A DNA stretch of 64,000 nt from Streptomyces sp. NBC_00442. GTDB taxonomy: Bacteria > Actinomycetota > Actinomycetes > Streptomycetales > Streptomycetaceae. The notes under the pieces were generated by a model. The model was not told the DNA's origin and searched no databases. It saw nothing but the letters and a program-made list of their open reading frames with translations. Location of the stretch: the NCBI RefSeq assembly GCF_036014195.1, contig NZ_CP107918.1, positions 3,844,001-3,908,000 on the forward strand, in the 5' to 3' direction. A program made the translations under genes and the position numbers. Positions 1 to 9,300 of this stretch are shown in pieces; position 1 is the stretch's first letter, and the number at the start of each line of letters is the position of its first letter.

Positions 1-189
1 AACCCGGAGGTCGGCGAGGGCGTCCTGCACGTGTCGGCGATGGCGGCGTCCTGCGACGACGACCCGGCCAACGAGTACCCGGCCTGCCACATGCACCAGC
101 AGGACTGGGGTGTGCCGGTACGGATCGTCGAGGGCGGCGCGACACGGCTGCCGCTGGTGCTCGCCGGAATGGATTCCGCGGGGAGCTAG
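1..189 (+). CDS. C-terminal end of a protein, possibly an NHL-repeat/thioredoxin-like protein
   Basis: The reading frame is open from the first base and ends at TAG 187-189, giving the last 62 residues of a protein whose start lies outside the window. The tail contains several Cys and His residues (SCDDD, PACHMHQQDWG) followed by a short beta-like end (VPVRI, LPLVLAG). From memory this resembles the C-terminus of actinobacterial NHL-domain thioredoxin-family proteins, but the catalytic thioredoxin part is not in the window, so the assignment is tentative. It converges on the DUF4232 gene. The 116 bases between them hold a 27-base dispersed repeat and no gene. Confidence 0.5.
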   Translation, partial: NPEVGEGVLHVSAMAASCDDDPANEYPACHMHQQDWGVPVRIVEGGATRLPLVLAGMDSAGS

Positions 190-243
190 GGCGCGCTTCA
201 CAGTGGCGTCGCCCGCCGCGAGCCCGCGTGCCAGACCTCGCCG

Positions 244-270
244 GCCGGACGGCACCGTGAAGACACGACC
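244..270. repeat. 27-base dispersed element, copy A
   Basis: This stretch ends in GAAGACACGACC (259-270) and is preceded by GCCGGACGG. An imperfect second copy lies at 46905-46931, where it reaches into the stop codon of the AAA+ ATPase gene. Both copies sit just beyond gene ends. Function is unknown; a REP-like or terminator-associated role is inference. Confidence 0.4.
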
Positions 271-305
271 CGGGGGCCGGGCCGCCGGGGTGGAGGGGGT
301 GGCTC

Positions 306-1280
306 CTAGCCGAAGCCCGGTGTGAACGCGCCGACGCGCACGGCCGCCCCGCACACGGACAGCGTCGCCGGGCGTCCGTGCGCGTCCACGGCCGGCACGC
401 TGTCCGCGGTGGCGGAGCCGGGCAGCGTCACCCGCACCGCGATGCCCCGGCAGCCCCGGCGGGCGGTGTAGTGCACCCGCGCCACCCCGCCCGAGCCCGG
501 ATGCAGCGCGAACGGCTTCGCGAACGGCTTGGCCGGGGTTGAGGCGCTCGACGGCCGCCCGGCGTCGTCGGTGAAGGTCAGCGTGGGGAAGCCGCGCAGG
601 ACACAGGTGTGGCCCGAGGTGTTGCGGGCCACCAGGACCGCCTCGCCCGGTGCGCGGACGTCGGCGCCGGAACGTGAACCACCGCCTGCGCGCGGTGGGT
701 TGGCGACGCGCAGGACGAGGGACAGCGCGGTGGGCGAGCAGAAGACACGGGCGTCCTCGCCACCGTCGTCCGCCGGACCCGGACGGCCGGTGGCGGGCCC
801 CGTGCCGACACTCGGCGACGGAACGGCCGTGGACGGCGCGGCTGCCGGGGTGGCCGGGGTGGCGCCGCTCGCCGACGGCGCCGGGCTCCGGCCCGGTGCG
901 CCGGGGCCGGCGGTGGAGGTCGCGGTGGGGGTGGATGCGCCGGGCCGCTCACGCGGGAGGCCGGACGGTGCGGGTGCGGACGAGCCGTGCGCGACCGTCG
1001 TCGAGCCGGCCCCGGCGCCGGGCGCGGCCGGCGGGACTCCGTCGGTGCAGGCGGTCATGGACGCGCAGAGCATGGCGCACAGCACGGCCAGACCGGCCGC
1101 GCGGGCCCTCGCCCCGCCGATACCCGCCGTACGTGTGCCCGCCGTACGTATGCCGGCTGTGGGTATGCCGGTTGTACGTGTGCCCGCGGTACGTGTGCCG
1201 TCGCCTGCGGCCCCGTGTCCGCGCCCCCGCATCGCCCCTCCCGGTCCCGTTCGTGTCCCTGTGCGCCGCATCAGCCTCAC
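306..1280 (-). CDS. DUF4232 domain lipoprotein, Pro/Ala/Thr-rich
   Basis: The C-terminal half (about residues 180-320) looks like a DUF4232 domain, an all-beta extracytoplasmic domain common in Streptomyces. It starts at CSPTALSLVLRV, holds the VARNTSGHTCVLRGFPTLTF core with a conserved Cys, and ends at VCGAAVRVG. A hydrophobic stretch near residues 62-78 ends in M-T-A-C, a plausible lipobox. That makes it a surface lipoprotein with a long Pro/Ala/Ser/Thr linker of about 100 residues. The 324-residue version starts far upstream of the signal peptide; an internal start (for example Met17) is possible, because the first 58 residues are basic and repetitive (G-T-R-T-A units from a 15-base minisatellite). 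Substrate or ligand is unknown. Confidence 0.75.
   Translation of the reverse strand: MRLMRRTGTRTGPGGAMRGRGHGAAGDGTRTAGTRTTGIPTAGIRTAGTRTAGIGGARARAAGLAVLCAMLCASMTACTDGVPPAAPGAGAGSTTVAHGSSAPAPSGLPRERPGASTPTATSTAGPGAPGRSPAPSASGATPATPAAAPSTAVPSPSVGTGPATGRPGPADDGGEDARVFCSPTALSLVLRVANPPRAGGGSRSGADVRAPGEAVLVARNTSGHTCVLRGFPTLTFTDDAGRPSSASTPAKPFAKPFALHPGSGGVARVHYTARRGCRGIAVRVTLPGSATADSVPAVDAHGRPATLSVCGAAVRVGAFTPGFG
1128..1202. repeat. 15-base minisatellite, five units, in the DUF4232 gene
   Basis: Five consecutive 15-base units of the type CGTACGTGTGCCCGC, with substitutions, run from 1128 to 1202. On the minus strand they encode a five-residue repeat (G-[TI]-[RP]-T-A) just before the signal peptide. 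The 15-base period keeps frame, so copy-number change would alter length without a frameshift. Confidence 0.85.
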
Positions 1281-1338
1281 CGGCGCTCCTATCGTTCGGC
1301 TAACGCCATTGACCCGCGTTCGTCTGCGGGCCGTGCGC

Positions 1339-1382
1339 GGCTGGTCGCGCAGTTCCCCCGCGCCCCTCGACTACTCGGTGCC
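1339..1382 (-). repeat. Dispersed REP-like element overlapping a stop codon
   Basis: Read on the minus strand this is GGCACCGAGTAGT, then GGGGCGCGGGG, then AACTGCGCGA. The same series occurs on the plus strand at about 62022-62060, where it opens a tandem array. The stop codon of the AfsR-like regulator (1371-1373) lies inside the GAGTAG part. Streptomyces genomes carry many intergenic copies of related sequences (general knowledge); the role here is unknown. Confidence 0.7.
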
Positions 1383-4319
1383 GGGCCGCATGGACATCCT
1401 CGGCCCGTCAGGGGGACGGAGCCCCAGGGTGGCGAGTTCGGAGAGGCGGGCGCGGGCTGCCGCGGCGCCCTCCTCGTACCCGTGGTCCTCCGCCTCGCGC
1501 ACCGCCTCGCCGAGCTGCCCGCACGCCTCCTGCGTACGGCCGAGCCCCGCCAGCGCCTCGCCGTGGCTCGTGCGCAGCAGCACCCGGCGGGGGATCGCCT
1601 CCGGCGAGGGGCCGAGTTCGAGGCCGCGCCGGGAGTGGTCGAGGGCGAGCCCGTGGTCGCCGGCGTTCAGGAAGTGCCGGGCCAGATGCTGGTGGGCGAG
1701 CATCTCGGTGGACCGGTCGCGGGCGCGGCCGGCCAGGGCGAGAGCCTGGCCGAGGAGGTCGCCGGCCCGGTCGACCTCGCCGTACTGGGTGAGGATGAGC
1801 GCGAGGTTGATGCGGGCGACGGCCTCGCTGGTCACGGAGCCGGCCCGGCGGGCGAGGTCGGGGGCCTTCTCCAGCTGGGCGAGGGCCTCGTCGAAACGGC
1901 CCTCCTCGTGCAGCACCCAGCCGAGCAGGGCGCGGGTGCGGGACTGTGCGTCCAGCTCCTGCTCCAACTCGGCCGATTCCAGGGCCTGCTGGAGGAGCGG
2001 GACCCAGCCGTCGCGGACCCGCCACAGGATGAGCGGCCACTGGAGCAGCACGAGCCGCCAGGCCCGGTCGTGCATCCCGGCGGCGATGGCGGCGGCCACC
2101 GCGCCGCGCAGGGTGGCCCGTTCGGCCTCGTACCAGGCGAGCGCGGACTGGCGGTCCTCGAACTCGCGCACCGCCGCGGGCCGCCGGGCGCCGGGCGGCG
2201 GCGCGAAGCAGGGCTGGCTGCCGGGCTCGGCGGTGGCGGTCGCGACGAGGCCGGTGTGGAGGTAGTGGTCGAGGAGCCGGGTGAGCCCGTCGGGGTCGGC
2301 CTCGGGGGCGAGCGCGCGGGCGTAGAGGCGTACGAGGTCGTGGAGGGTATAGGCGTCGGGGCGCCCGGGGTGTGCCGGGCCCATGTGCGCCGGGGCCACG
2401 TGTGCCGGACCCATGTGCACTGGGCCCATGTGCGGTGAGCCCACGTGTGCCGAGCCCATCTGCCCCGCGCCCTGCGGGCCCGACTCGACCACCAGGTGGG
2501 CCGCGGCGAGCCGTTCGAGGGCCGCGGCGGCCTGGTCCGGGGTGCAGCCGGCGAGTGCGGCGGCGCTGTAGCGGTCGAGTTCGGACCCGGTGTGCAGGCC
2601 GAGCGCGCGGAACATGCGCCGTGCCTGCTCGGGCAGTTGCTGCACGGTCAGCCGCAGGGCCGCGGCCACCCCCGTGTCCTCGACCCGGAGCAGCCCCAAC
2701 CGCCTTTGCTCGTCGGCGAGTTCACCGGCGAGTGCGGCCAGCGACCACTGTGGGCGCGCGGCGAGACGGGCGGCGGTGACGCGCAGGGCCAGCGGGAGGC
2801 CGTCGCAGAGCGAGGCGAGGCGGTCGGCGGCCGCGGGTTCGGCGGCCACCCGGTCCTCGCCGAGCACGGCGGCGAGCAGCGCGGTGCAGTCGGCGGCGGG
2901 CAGTTCGTCGAGGCGTACGGGCCGGGCGGCGTCCGACGCGACGAGACCGCCGAGCCGGTCGCGGCTGGTGACGAGGGTGACGCTGTGGTCGCCGCCGGGG
3001 AGCAGCGGGCGGACCTGCTCGGAGTCGCGGGCGTTGTCGAGGACGACCAGGATCCGGCGGTCGGCGGTCAGCGAGCGGTAGAGCGCGCCCATGCCGGCCT
3101 CGGTCTCGGGCACGCGCTGCACGGGCACCCCGAGTGCGAGCAGGAACTCCCGTAGTACGACGGTGACTTGGCGGGCCGGTGTGTCGCTGTAGCCGCACAG
3201 GTCGGCGAAGAGGCGGCCGTCGGGAAAGTCGCTCTGGCGCTCGTGCGCCCAGTGCACGGCGAGCGCGGTCTTGCCGACGCCGGCGCCGCCGGTGACCAGT
3301 GCGATGGCGCCGTACTGCCCGGCGGTGGCCCGGTCGAGGGCGGCGAACTCCGCCCGACGGCCGGCGAACCCGCGAGGCCTGCGCGGCAGCAACTCCGGTA
3401 TGGCGGAGGCAATGTGGGCCCGTCCCTCGCCCTTGCCGCCGCCCTCGCCGCCGCCCTCGACCGCGCTCTCGACGCCGCCCCCGCTCGCGACCGCGCTCAC
3501 GGGCCCGAACCCGCCCCCGGCGCCGCCCCCCGTGCCGGCGCCCGGCGCGGCCGTGGCCGTGGCCTTCGCCGTGGGGACGCCCGCCCGCAGGACGAGTGCG
3601 TACGTCTCGCTGAGCACGGGGCCGGGGTCCACGCCGAGTTCGTCGGCGAGCAGGCGGCGGGTGCGGTGGAACCATTCGAGGGCGTCGGACTGGCGGCCGG
3701 AGCGGCTCAGGGCCAGCATCAGCGCGGCCGACAGGGGCTCGCGCAGGGGGTGGGCGACGGCTTCGGTGCGCAGTACGGCGGCGGCCCTGCCGTGCTCGCC
3801 GAGTTCCCCGTACGCCTCGGCGAGAGCCTCCACGGCGGCGAGCCTGAGCTCTTCGAAGGCGTGGGCGGCGGCCTGGAGGGGCGGGCTCGTGACGGTGCCG
3901 GTGAGGGCGGGGCCCTGCCACAGCGCGAGCGCCTCGCGCAGCATGAGCACCGTGTCGCCGGGGGCGCGGTCGCCGCGGGCGAGCGTGACGAGTTCCTCGA
4001 AGCGGTGCGCGTCGATGAGGGTTTCGGGCATCCGCAGCACATAGGCGGGGCCCTGGGTGACCAGCTCGATGCCGTACGCCTCGGCGTCGTGCTCGGCCAG
4101 CAGGGCGCGCAGTCGCGATATGTGGCCCTGGAGCACGGTGCGCGAGTGCTGGGGCGGTTCCTCGTCCCACAGGGCCTCGGTGAGCCGGTCCACGGATATC
4201 GCGGTGTTGGGCCGGAGCAGCAGCATGGCGAGCAGGCTGCGGCGCTTGGCGGGGCCCAGCGCGAGGAACGCGCCGTCCTCCGTGGCCACGGCCACCGTGC
4301 CCAGGACGCGGAACTCCAC
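1371..4319 (-). CDS. AfsR/SARP-family regulator with NB-ARC ATPase and TPR domains
   Basis: This 982-residue protein has the classic AfsR layout. A winged-helix OmpR-like DNA-binding domain (about 1-95, with VDRLTEALW) is followed by a BTAD domain (about 100-250, ending ADELGVDPGP). A Gly-rich linker leads to an NB-ARC domain with Walker A GGAGVGKTA (about 344-352), Walker B RRILVVLDNA (about 421-430) and GLPLAL (507-512). The C-terminal 300 residues are TPR-like helices. Regulators of this type activate secondary-metabolism or differentiation genes, often under Ser/Thr kinase control. Oddity: residues about 614-654, after the NB-ARC core, are a repeat of the type [PS]-[AHV]-H-[MV]-G encoded by a 15-base minisatellite. 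Target genes cannot be read from the sequence. The start ATG at 4319 gives the expected MEFRVLG opening. Confidence 0.93.
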   Translation of the reverse strand: MEFRVLGTVAVATEDGAFLALGPAKRRSLLAMLLLRPNTAISVDRLTEALWDEEPPQHSRTVLQGHISRLRALLAEHDAEAYGIELVTQGPAYVLRMPETLIDAHRFEELVTLARGDRAPGDTVLMLREALALWQGPALTGTVTSPPLQAAAHAFEELRLAAVEALAEAYGELGEHGRAAAVLRTEAVAHPLREPLSAALMLALSRSGRQSDALEWFHRTRRLLADELGVDPGPVLSETYALVLRAGVPTAKATATAAPGAGTGGGAGGGFGPVSAVASGGGVESAVEGGGEGGGKGEGRAHIASAIPELLPRRPRGFAGRRAEFAALDRATAGQYGAIALVTGGAGVGKTALAVHWAHERQSDFPDGRLFADLCGYSDTPARQVTVVLREFLLALGVPVQRVPETEAGMGALYRSLTADRRILVVLDNARDSEQVRPLLPGGDHSVTLVTSRDRLGGLVASDAARPVRLDELPAADCTALLAAVLGEDRVAAEPAAADRLASLCDGLPLALRVTAARLAARPQWSLAALAGELADEQRRLGLLRVEDTGVAAALRLTVQQLPEQARRMFRALGLHTGSELDRYSAAALAGCTPDQAAAALERLAAAHLVVESGPQGAGQMGSAHVGSPHMGPVHMGPAHVAPAHMGPAHPGRPDAYTLHDLVRLYARALAPEADPDGLTRLLDHYLHTGLVATATAEPGSQPCFAPPPGARRPAAVREFEDRQSALAWYEAERATLRGAVAAAIAAGMHDRAWRLVLLQWPLILWRVRDGWVPLLQQALESAELEQELDAQSRTRALLGWVLHEEGRFDEALAQLEKAPDLARRAGSVTSEAVARINLALILTQYGEVDRAGDLLGQALALAGRARDRSTEMLAHQHLARHFLNAGDHGLALDHSRRGLELGPSPEAIPRRVLLRTSHGEALAGLGRTQEACGQLGEAVREAEDHGYEEGAAAARARLSELATLGLRPPDGPRMSMRPGTE
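2375..2464. repeat. 15-base minisatellite, six units, inside the AfsR-like gene
   Basis: Six 15-base units share the core GCCCATGTG or GCCCACGTG. They encode the His/Met/Pro/Gly repeat at about residues 614-654 of the regulator. The same core occurs in inverted orientation in the non-coding DNA upstream of the gene (4460-4504). Confidence 0.85.
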
Positions 4320-4459
4320 GGTGGCGGTACCCCCTAGCTCCCCGTTCCCGGACTCCGTTCCCGGACTTCCCGGACCTGGTCAGGGCCCGGACAGTCGAGG
4401 ATACGCGGGGCGGCAGGGCCAGACCTCACGCCCCGGGCCACACCACAGGTGGCACCGGT

Positions 4460-4504
4460 CACGTGGGCGCGGGCCACATGGGCGGAAGCCACATGGGCGT
4501 GGGC
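4460..4504. repeat. 15-base minisatellite upstream of the AfsR-like gene
   Basis: Three 15-base units beginning CACGTGGGC or CACATGGGC, plus a partial fourth (CACACATGAGG), fill part of the 209-base gap between the AfsR-like gene and the DUF6458 gene. Read on the minus strand they carry the same GCCCATGTG core as the coding repeat at 2375-2464. No other feature was recognised in this gap. Confidence 0.8.
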
Positions 4505-4528
4505 CACACATGAGGGGGTCGCCGCGGC

Positions 4529-4753
4529 TCACATGAGGTGGTCGCCGTGGTGGTGGTCCTCTTCGATGACGGTGGAGCCGGGCACCATGCGCCGCCTGCG
4601 CAGCACGCTGGTGAAGACGGCGACGCCGATGATGCCGACGGCCATCAGGATCAGGCCGACGACGTCGAGGTTCACACCGTTCGCGTGCCAGTCCGTGGCG
4701 AATGTGAGGATCGCCCCGACCGCTATGAGGATGATGCAGCCGCCCAAGCCCAT
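4529..4753 (-). CDS. DUF6458-type small membrane protein
   Basis: A 74-residue protein with two transmembrane helices (LGGCIILIAVGAILTFA near residues 2-18 and VVGLILMAVGIIGVAVF near 30-46). A basic RRRR turn and a His-rich acidic tail (EEDHHHGDH) follow. This is the typical layout of the actinobacterial DUF6458 family, whose function is unknown. The start is set at 4753 because GGAGG sits about 8 bases upstream on the minus strand and the hydrophobic helix begins at once; a longer frame to 4825 adds only Pro-rich non-homologous residues. Confidence 0.85.
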   Translation of the reverse strand: MGLGGCIILIAVGAILTFATDWHANGVNLDVVGLILMAVGIIGVAVFTSVLRRRRMVPGSTVIEEDHHHGDHLM

Positions 4754-4845
4754 GGAACTCGCCTCCGTGAAAGGTGGTGGACCGTCCGGGTACCCGGGCC
4801 CCGGACGGTCAATCCCCTTGCACACCCGCGTGGTTCACCGGTGGG

Positions 4846-6141
4846 TCATTCGGCGAGGAACGCGGTGAGGGCGGACGCGAGGAGGTGCGGGTCGTCGGCG
4901 CCGCACAGTTCGCGCGCGCTGTGCATCGACAGGATCGCCACGCCGATGTCGACGGTCTGGATGCCGTGCCGGGCCGCGGTGATGGGGCCGATGGTGGTGC
5001 CGCAGGGCATCGCGTTGTTGGAGACGAAGGTCTGCCACGGCACCCCGGCGCGCTCGCAGGCCGCCGCGAACACGGCCCGCCCCGCGCCGTCGGTGGCGTA
5101 CCGGGCGTTCACGTTGACCTTGAGGATCGGGCCGCCGTTGGCGCGCGGGTGGTGCGTGGGGTCGTGGCGCTCGGCGTAGTTGGGGTGCACGGCGTGGCCG
5201 GTGTCGGAGGAGAGACAGATGGTGCCGGCGAAGGCGCGGGCGCGGTCCTCGTACGTACCGCCGCGCGCGAACACCGAACGTTCCATGACGTTGCCGAGGA
5301 GCGGGCCGTCGGCACCGGTGTCGGCCTGCGAGCCGTCCTCCTCGTGGTCGAAGGCGGCGAACACGGGGATGAAGGGGAGTTCGTCGGCGGCGGACGCGGC
5401 GGCCAGCGCGGCGGTTCCGGCGTGCACGGACAGCAGGTTGTCCATCCGGGGTCCGGCCACCAGCTCCCGGTCGCGGCCCAGGTAGGCGGGGGCCTCCACG
5501 GAGTGCAGCATCAGGTCCCAGCCGGCCACCTCGTCCTCGGCGAGCCCGGCCTCCTGCTCCAGGAAGCGGATCAGGTCGCCTTCCCGCACGTCGTCGCCCA
5601 GGCCCCAGATCGGCTGGAGGTGGCGCTGACGGTCGAGCTTGAGCCCGTCGGTGTTGACCGACCGGTCCAGGTGTACGGCGAGCTGCGGTACGCGCAGCAG
5701 CGGGCGGTCCACGTTGACGAGGCGGTGGCTGCCGTCCTTGAGCGTGAGGCGGCCCGCGATGCCGAGGTCGCGGTCGAGCCAGGTGTTGAGCAGCGTCCCG
5801 CCGTAGATCTCGACGGCCACCTGCCGCCAGCCGAACGCCCCCGTGTCGGGCTGCGGCTTCACGCGCAGGTTCGGGGAGTCGGTGTGGGCGCCGACGATCC
5901 GGTACGGGGTGTGGGGCGCGGCGCCCTCGGGCACGTACCAGGCCACGATGGCGCCGCCGCGCAGCACGTATTTCCCGCCGTACGTGCCGTCCCACGCGTC
6001 CGTCTCCTGGACCTGCCGGAACCCGGCCTTCTCCAGGCGTGCGGCCGCGTTGGCCACGGCGTGGTACTGCGACGGGCTCGCCGCGAGGAAGGTCAACAGG
6101 TCGTCGGTGTGGCCGCGGTCGAAGCGGGGGGGTGTGCTCAT
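4846..6141 (-). CDS. apeB: M18 family aminopeptidase
   Basis: This 431-residue protein matches the usual length of M18 (DNPEP/ApeB-like) dinuclear-zinc aminopeptidases, cytosolic enzymes that remove N-terminal acidic or neutral residues from peptides. Family hallmarks are visible: GAHTDSPNLRVKP (His ligand region), FDHEEDGSQ (catalytic and ligand Glu), DTGHAVHPNY, and the C-terminal GTTIGPITAARHGI and VDIGVAILSMHSARE (last His ligand). ATG 6141 is preferred because an AGGG motif lies just upstream; a GTG at 6150 would add three residues. The gene stands alone between a DUF6458 gene and the SGNH hydrolase gene. Confidence 0.93.
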   Translation of the reverse strand: MSTPPRFDRGHTDDLLTFLAASPSQYHAVANAAARLEKAGFRQVQETDAWDGTYGGKYVLRGGAIVAWYVPEGAAPHTPYRIVGAHTDSPNLRVKPQPDTGAFGWRQVAVEIYGGTLLNTWLDRDLGIAGRLTLKDGSHRLVNVDRPLLRVPQLAVHLDRSVNTDGLKLDRQRHLQPIWGLGDDVREGDLIRFLEQEAGLAEDEVAGWDLMLHSVEAPAYLGRDRELVAGPRMDNLLSVHAGTAALAAASAADELPFIPVFAAFDHEEDGSQADTGADGPLLGNVMERSVFARGGTYEDRARAFAGTICLSSDTGHAVHPNYAERHDPTHHPRANGGPILKVNVNARYATDGAGRAVFAAACERAGVPWQTFVSNNAMPCGTTIGPITAARHGIQTVDIGVAILSMHSARELCGADDPHLLASALTAFLAE

Positions 6142-6260
6142 GCCCGCCACCCTAACGGCGCCCCGGCCCCCGCCCCCGGCGCTGAGCGGCTTGCCCTGTT
6201 TGCCCCCGGGGGGTCTGCCCTCCCGTCCCTCCCGGGGGCGCCCGAGCGGCCCCGCCCCGG

Positions 6261-6299
6261 GGCGGGACCCGGGCCCGATACGCGGACCCGGGCCCCGCC
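6261..6299 (-). terminator. Hairpin downstream of the SGNH hydrolase gene
   Basis: Arms 6261-6277 and 6283-6299 are complementary over 17 bases with two mismatches, around a 5-base loop. The hairpin lies 22 bases beyond the stop of the hydrolase gene. There is no T-tract, as is common in Streptomyces. Confidence 0.55.
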
Positions 6300-6321
6300 C
6301 GCGGTGCCGTGGGGGCCAGTC

Positions 6322-9300
6322 CTAGCGCAGCGCCGCCTGGAAGACGTTCGCGTAGAGCCGGGCGCCGCCGATCTTCGGGTGGAAGGACGCCATCCCCACT
6401 TCGGTGAGGCCGAAGTTGTCCGCCTTCGAAAGGCCGGTCTTCACGAGGCCGTTGACCTGCTCCGGGTCGCCGCACACCGCCTTCTTGTCGAACTCCCCGC
6501 GCGGGTCGGCGAACGTGGCGTTCGCGCCGGAGGCCGCATCGGCATCGGCGGTCGCCCCCTCCATCTCCTTATTGAGCGTGTCCGCGAGCTGGTTCAGCCA
6601 CGGCGCCTCCTCGCTGCCGATGCCGGGGACGCACTGGCCGTCGGCGGACAGGAGCTCCGGATATCCCATGAGGATGATCTTCGCGTACGGTGCGCGGTCG
6701 TGGATCGCGGTCAGTGTCTTCGCGATCCGCGGACGGATCTCCTCGTGCAGCCACGTCGGCGCCCAGTCCTTGAGCGGTCCGGTGTCGCCGGGCACGCTCC
6801 TGCCGGTGTCCGGGTCCTTGTTCCCGATCGACGTGTTCTGGCACACGTCCAGGCCGGCCAACAGCGCGCACTGCTTGAAGACGTCCGTGAAGCGGGCGTC
6901 GTTGCCGCCGATCGACAGGCTGACCAGGGTGGTGTTCTGGTCGAGGTAGCCCGTGTCGATCTGGGTGCCCTCGCCCATCTGGTCCTGGGCGATGATGTCG
7001 AAGTGGCGGGCGCCCGAGCAGGCCACGAGGTGGTAGTCCAGCCGCGGGTCGAGGTTGTCGTCCAGCGTGCCGATGGACTGCGTGTAGGTGGGCAGCGTCG
7101 CCTGCCTCGACCAGGCCAGCTTGGAGCGGTGGCACTTGTCGATCTCGGTCTCGTTCTGCTTGTCGAAGTGGTCGGTCTCGGGGTAGAAGTCGGCGCCCCC
7201 GGCCGCGGAGGCGCCCTCGCCGGACGTGTACGAATCACCCATGACGACAAGGGAGTTGGCGGGCTTGCCGGGGAGCGGCTGGAAGGCGACCGCGCCCCAG
7301 GCGACGTCCTCGTCGGCCGTGCCGTCGTCCGTGGTGTTGGACAGGTTCACCTGGGGTGTTCCGGTGAAGTGGAAGACACCGAGGCTGACCCACCGGTCGC
7401 CGCGCTGCGCCACCTTGCGCGTCGGGCTCTTGCTGTCCGAGTTGAGCACGGTGTAGGCGGCCTGTCGGGTCTGGGCGCCGCTGTCGGGTAGGTGCACCAG
7501 GACGCGCGCCCAGTTGAGACTCTGGCCCAGCGTCCATGTGCCGTTGACGGTCATGTAGTTGCCGGGTCCGCCCATGTGGTAGCCGTCGCGGGTGTGGGTG
7601 TACCAGAAGTGGCCGCCGTAACCCCCGCCGATCTGGTGCAGATCCGCCTTCGCCTCGTAGTGGTTCTGACTGTCGGCGTTGAACGAGAACTGGAAGCTGC
7701 CGGCCGAGCCGACCGTGGACCCGCAGCCCGCCCACGCGCTGCTTCCGTCGCCCCATACGGGAGTTCCGTTGGGCACCGACGCGACGACCTTGGCGCCGGC
7801 CGGTGCGGAGGAACAGTCGGGCATGCCGGTCTGGAGGCGGGTGCCGCGGCCCGGTTCCGCGACCAGCGTCTGGTACTTGATGGCCTCGTGGCCGCAGGTG
7901 GTGGCGCACTGGGCCTTCCAGCTCACGTTGGGCTGGTTCCACCAGAACTTCGCGTAGCAGGCCGCGTCGGGACACTTCGGCGGCGCGTCGGCGTCGCAGT
8001 TGTTCTTGGTGTTGCAGAAGACGCTCGGCTGGGGCTGCACGTTGACGCGGTCGGTGTTGGTGGTCCACCAGGCGGGCCGGAACCCCGCGGAGGCGTACCC
8101 CGTCTCGCCGGGCCAGTCCTGGCGGCCGGAGGTGGCGTAGGAGAAGCCGGTGTCGATGGACCAGGCGGCCCAGCCCATCACCTTCTCCTCGTAGGGCCAC
8201 CACTGGGGGTTCGCCGCGTCCTTGTTGGCGTCCGGCCCGTCGACGTCGGTGTTCATGAACGGGTGGCCCCAGCTGTTCTTGTAGACGGGGTTGGCCGGGT
8301 TGTTGAACCAGCCCAGACCCCAGTTCCCGCCGTGGTCCGGCTCCGATGCCTGCGAGGGCGGGTTGAAGCCGAGGTTGTAGTTCCACACGGCGGTGAACCA
8401 GTTCTCCACCATGGACGGGTCGTCGTTGTTGACGGTGACCTTCTGCCCGTCCTTGTGCACCTCGTTCCACTTGTCGGCGAGGATCTGCATGGAGGCGGCG
8501 ACGTTGGTGGCGTAGTCGACGGCGACGAGCTTTTGCAGGCCCGGGGCCAGAACGACCTCGCCGTCCTTCTTGTGCTCGTACGAGCGCATGCCGTCGGTGA
8601 CTTGGCCGACGCCGTAGCCGCAGTCGGACTTGTCCCAGTTGATCTTCCAGTACGCGGTCGGGTTGTCCGGGTCGGCCTTGTGTCCGTAGTAGCCGTCCAC
8701 CGCGGCCAGGGGGCTGCTCATCTGGCCGGGGATCGCGCCGGAGTCGGCCTGCCACAGGTTGGATTCCTGCGCCATGATGCCGAGCAGCACGTTGGCGGGG
8801 ATCCGGCCTCCGCCGGTCAGGGTCGGGGGCGGGAACAGGGCCTGGGGGTCGACGGTGCCCATGCCGGCCTGGTCCCGGTAGCCGCCCTGTCGCAGGTAGG
8901 TGCCGCGCAGTTGGCCGCGTACGGCCATGTCGACGGCCCATTCCACTTGGTTCGGGGTCGGCTGGAGCGCCTGCATGCCGACGTCGTTGCGGGAGACGGA
9001 GCACCAGCGGTCGGGGTCGGTCGGATCGTTCGCCGGGCCCGCCGCGGTTGTCGTGGCCGCCGTGGCCGCCGTGGCCGCCGTGGCCGTCCTGGGTGCGGCG
9101 CCGGGCGTCGCGCTCTTGGCCGCGGGGGTGATGCCGAGGGCGGGCGAGGGGATGGTGCCCGAGCCGTCCGCGATCCGGTCCTTGACGCTCTGGGTGAGCT
9201 TGGTGCCGGTGGTCGTGGCGGTGCTCGTGACGGTCACCGGTTCGTCGTCATCGGAGGCACCGGCGGCCTGCGGGGCGGGTTCGTCCGCCGCGTCGAAGCT

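Noticed and set aside
529..2265. Very long open frames on the strand opposite to the DUF4232 and AfsR-like genes
   Set aside because: These are antisense artefacts of high GC content; their codon pattern and amino-acid composition do not look coding.
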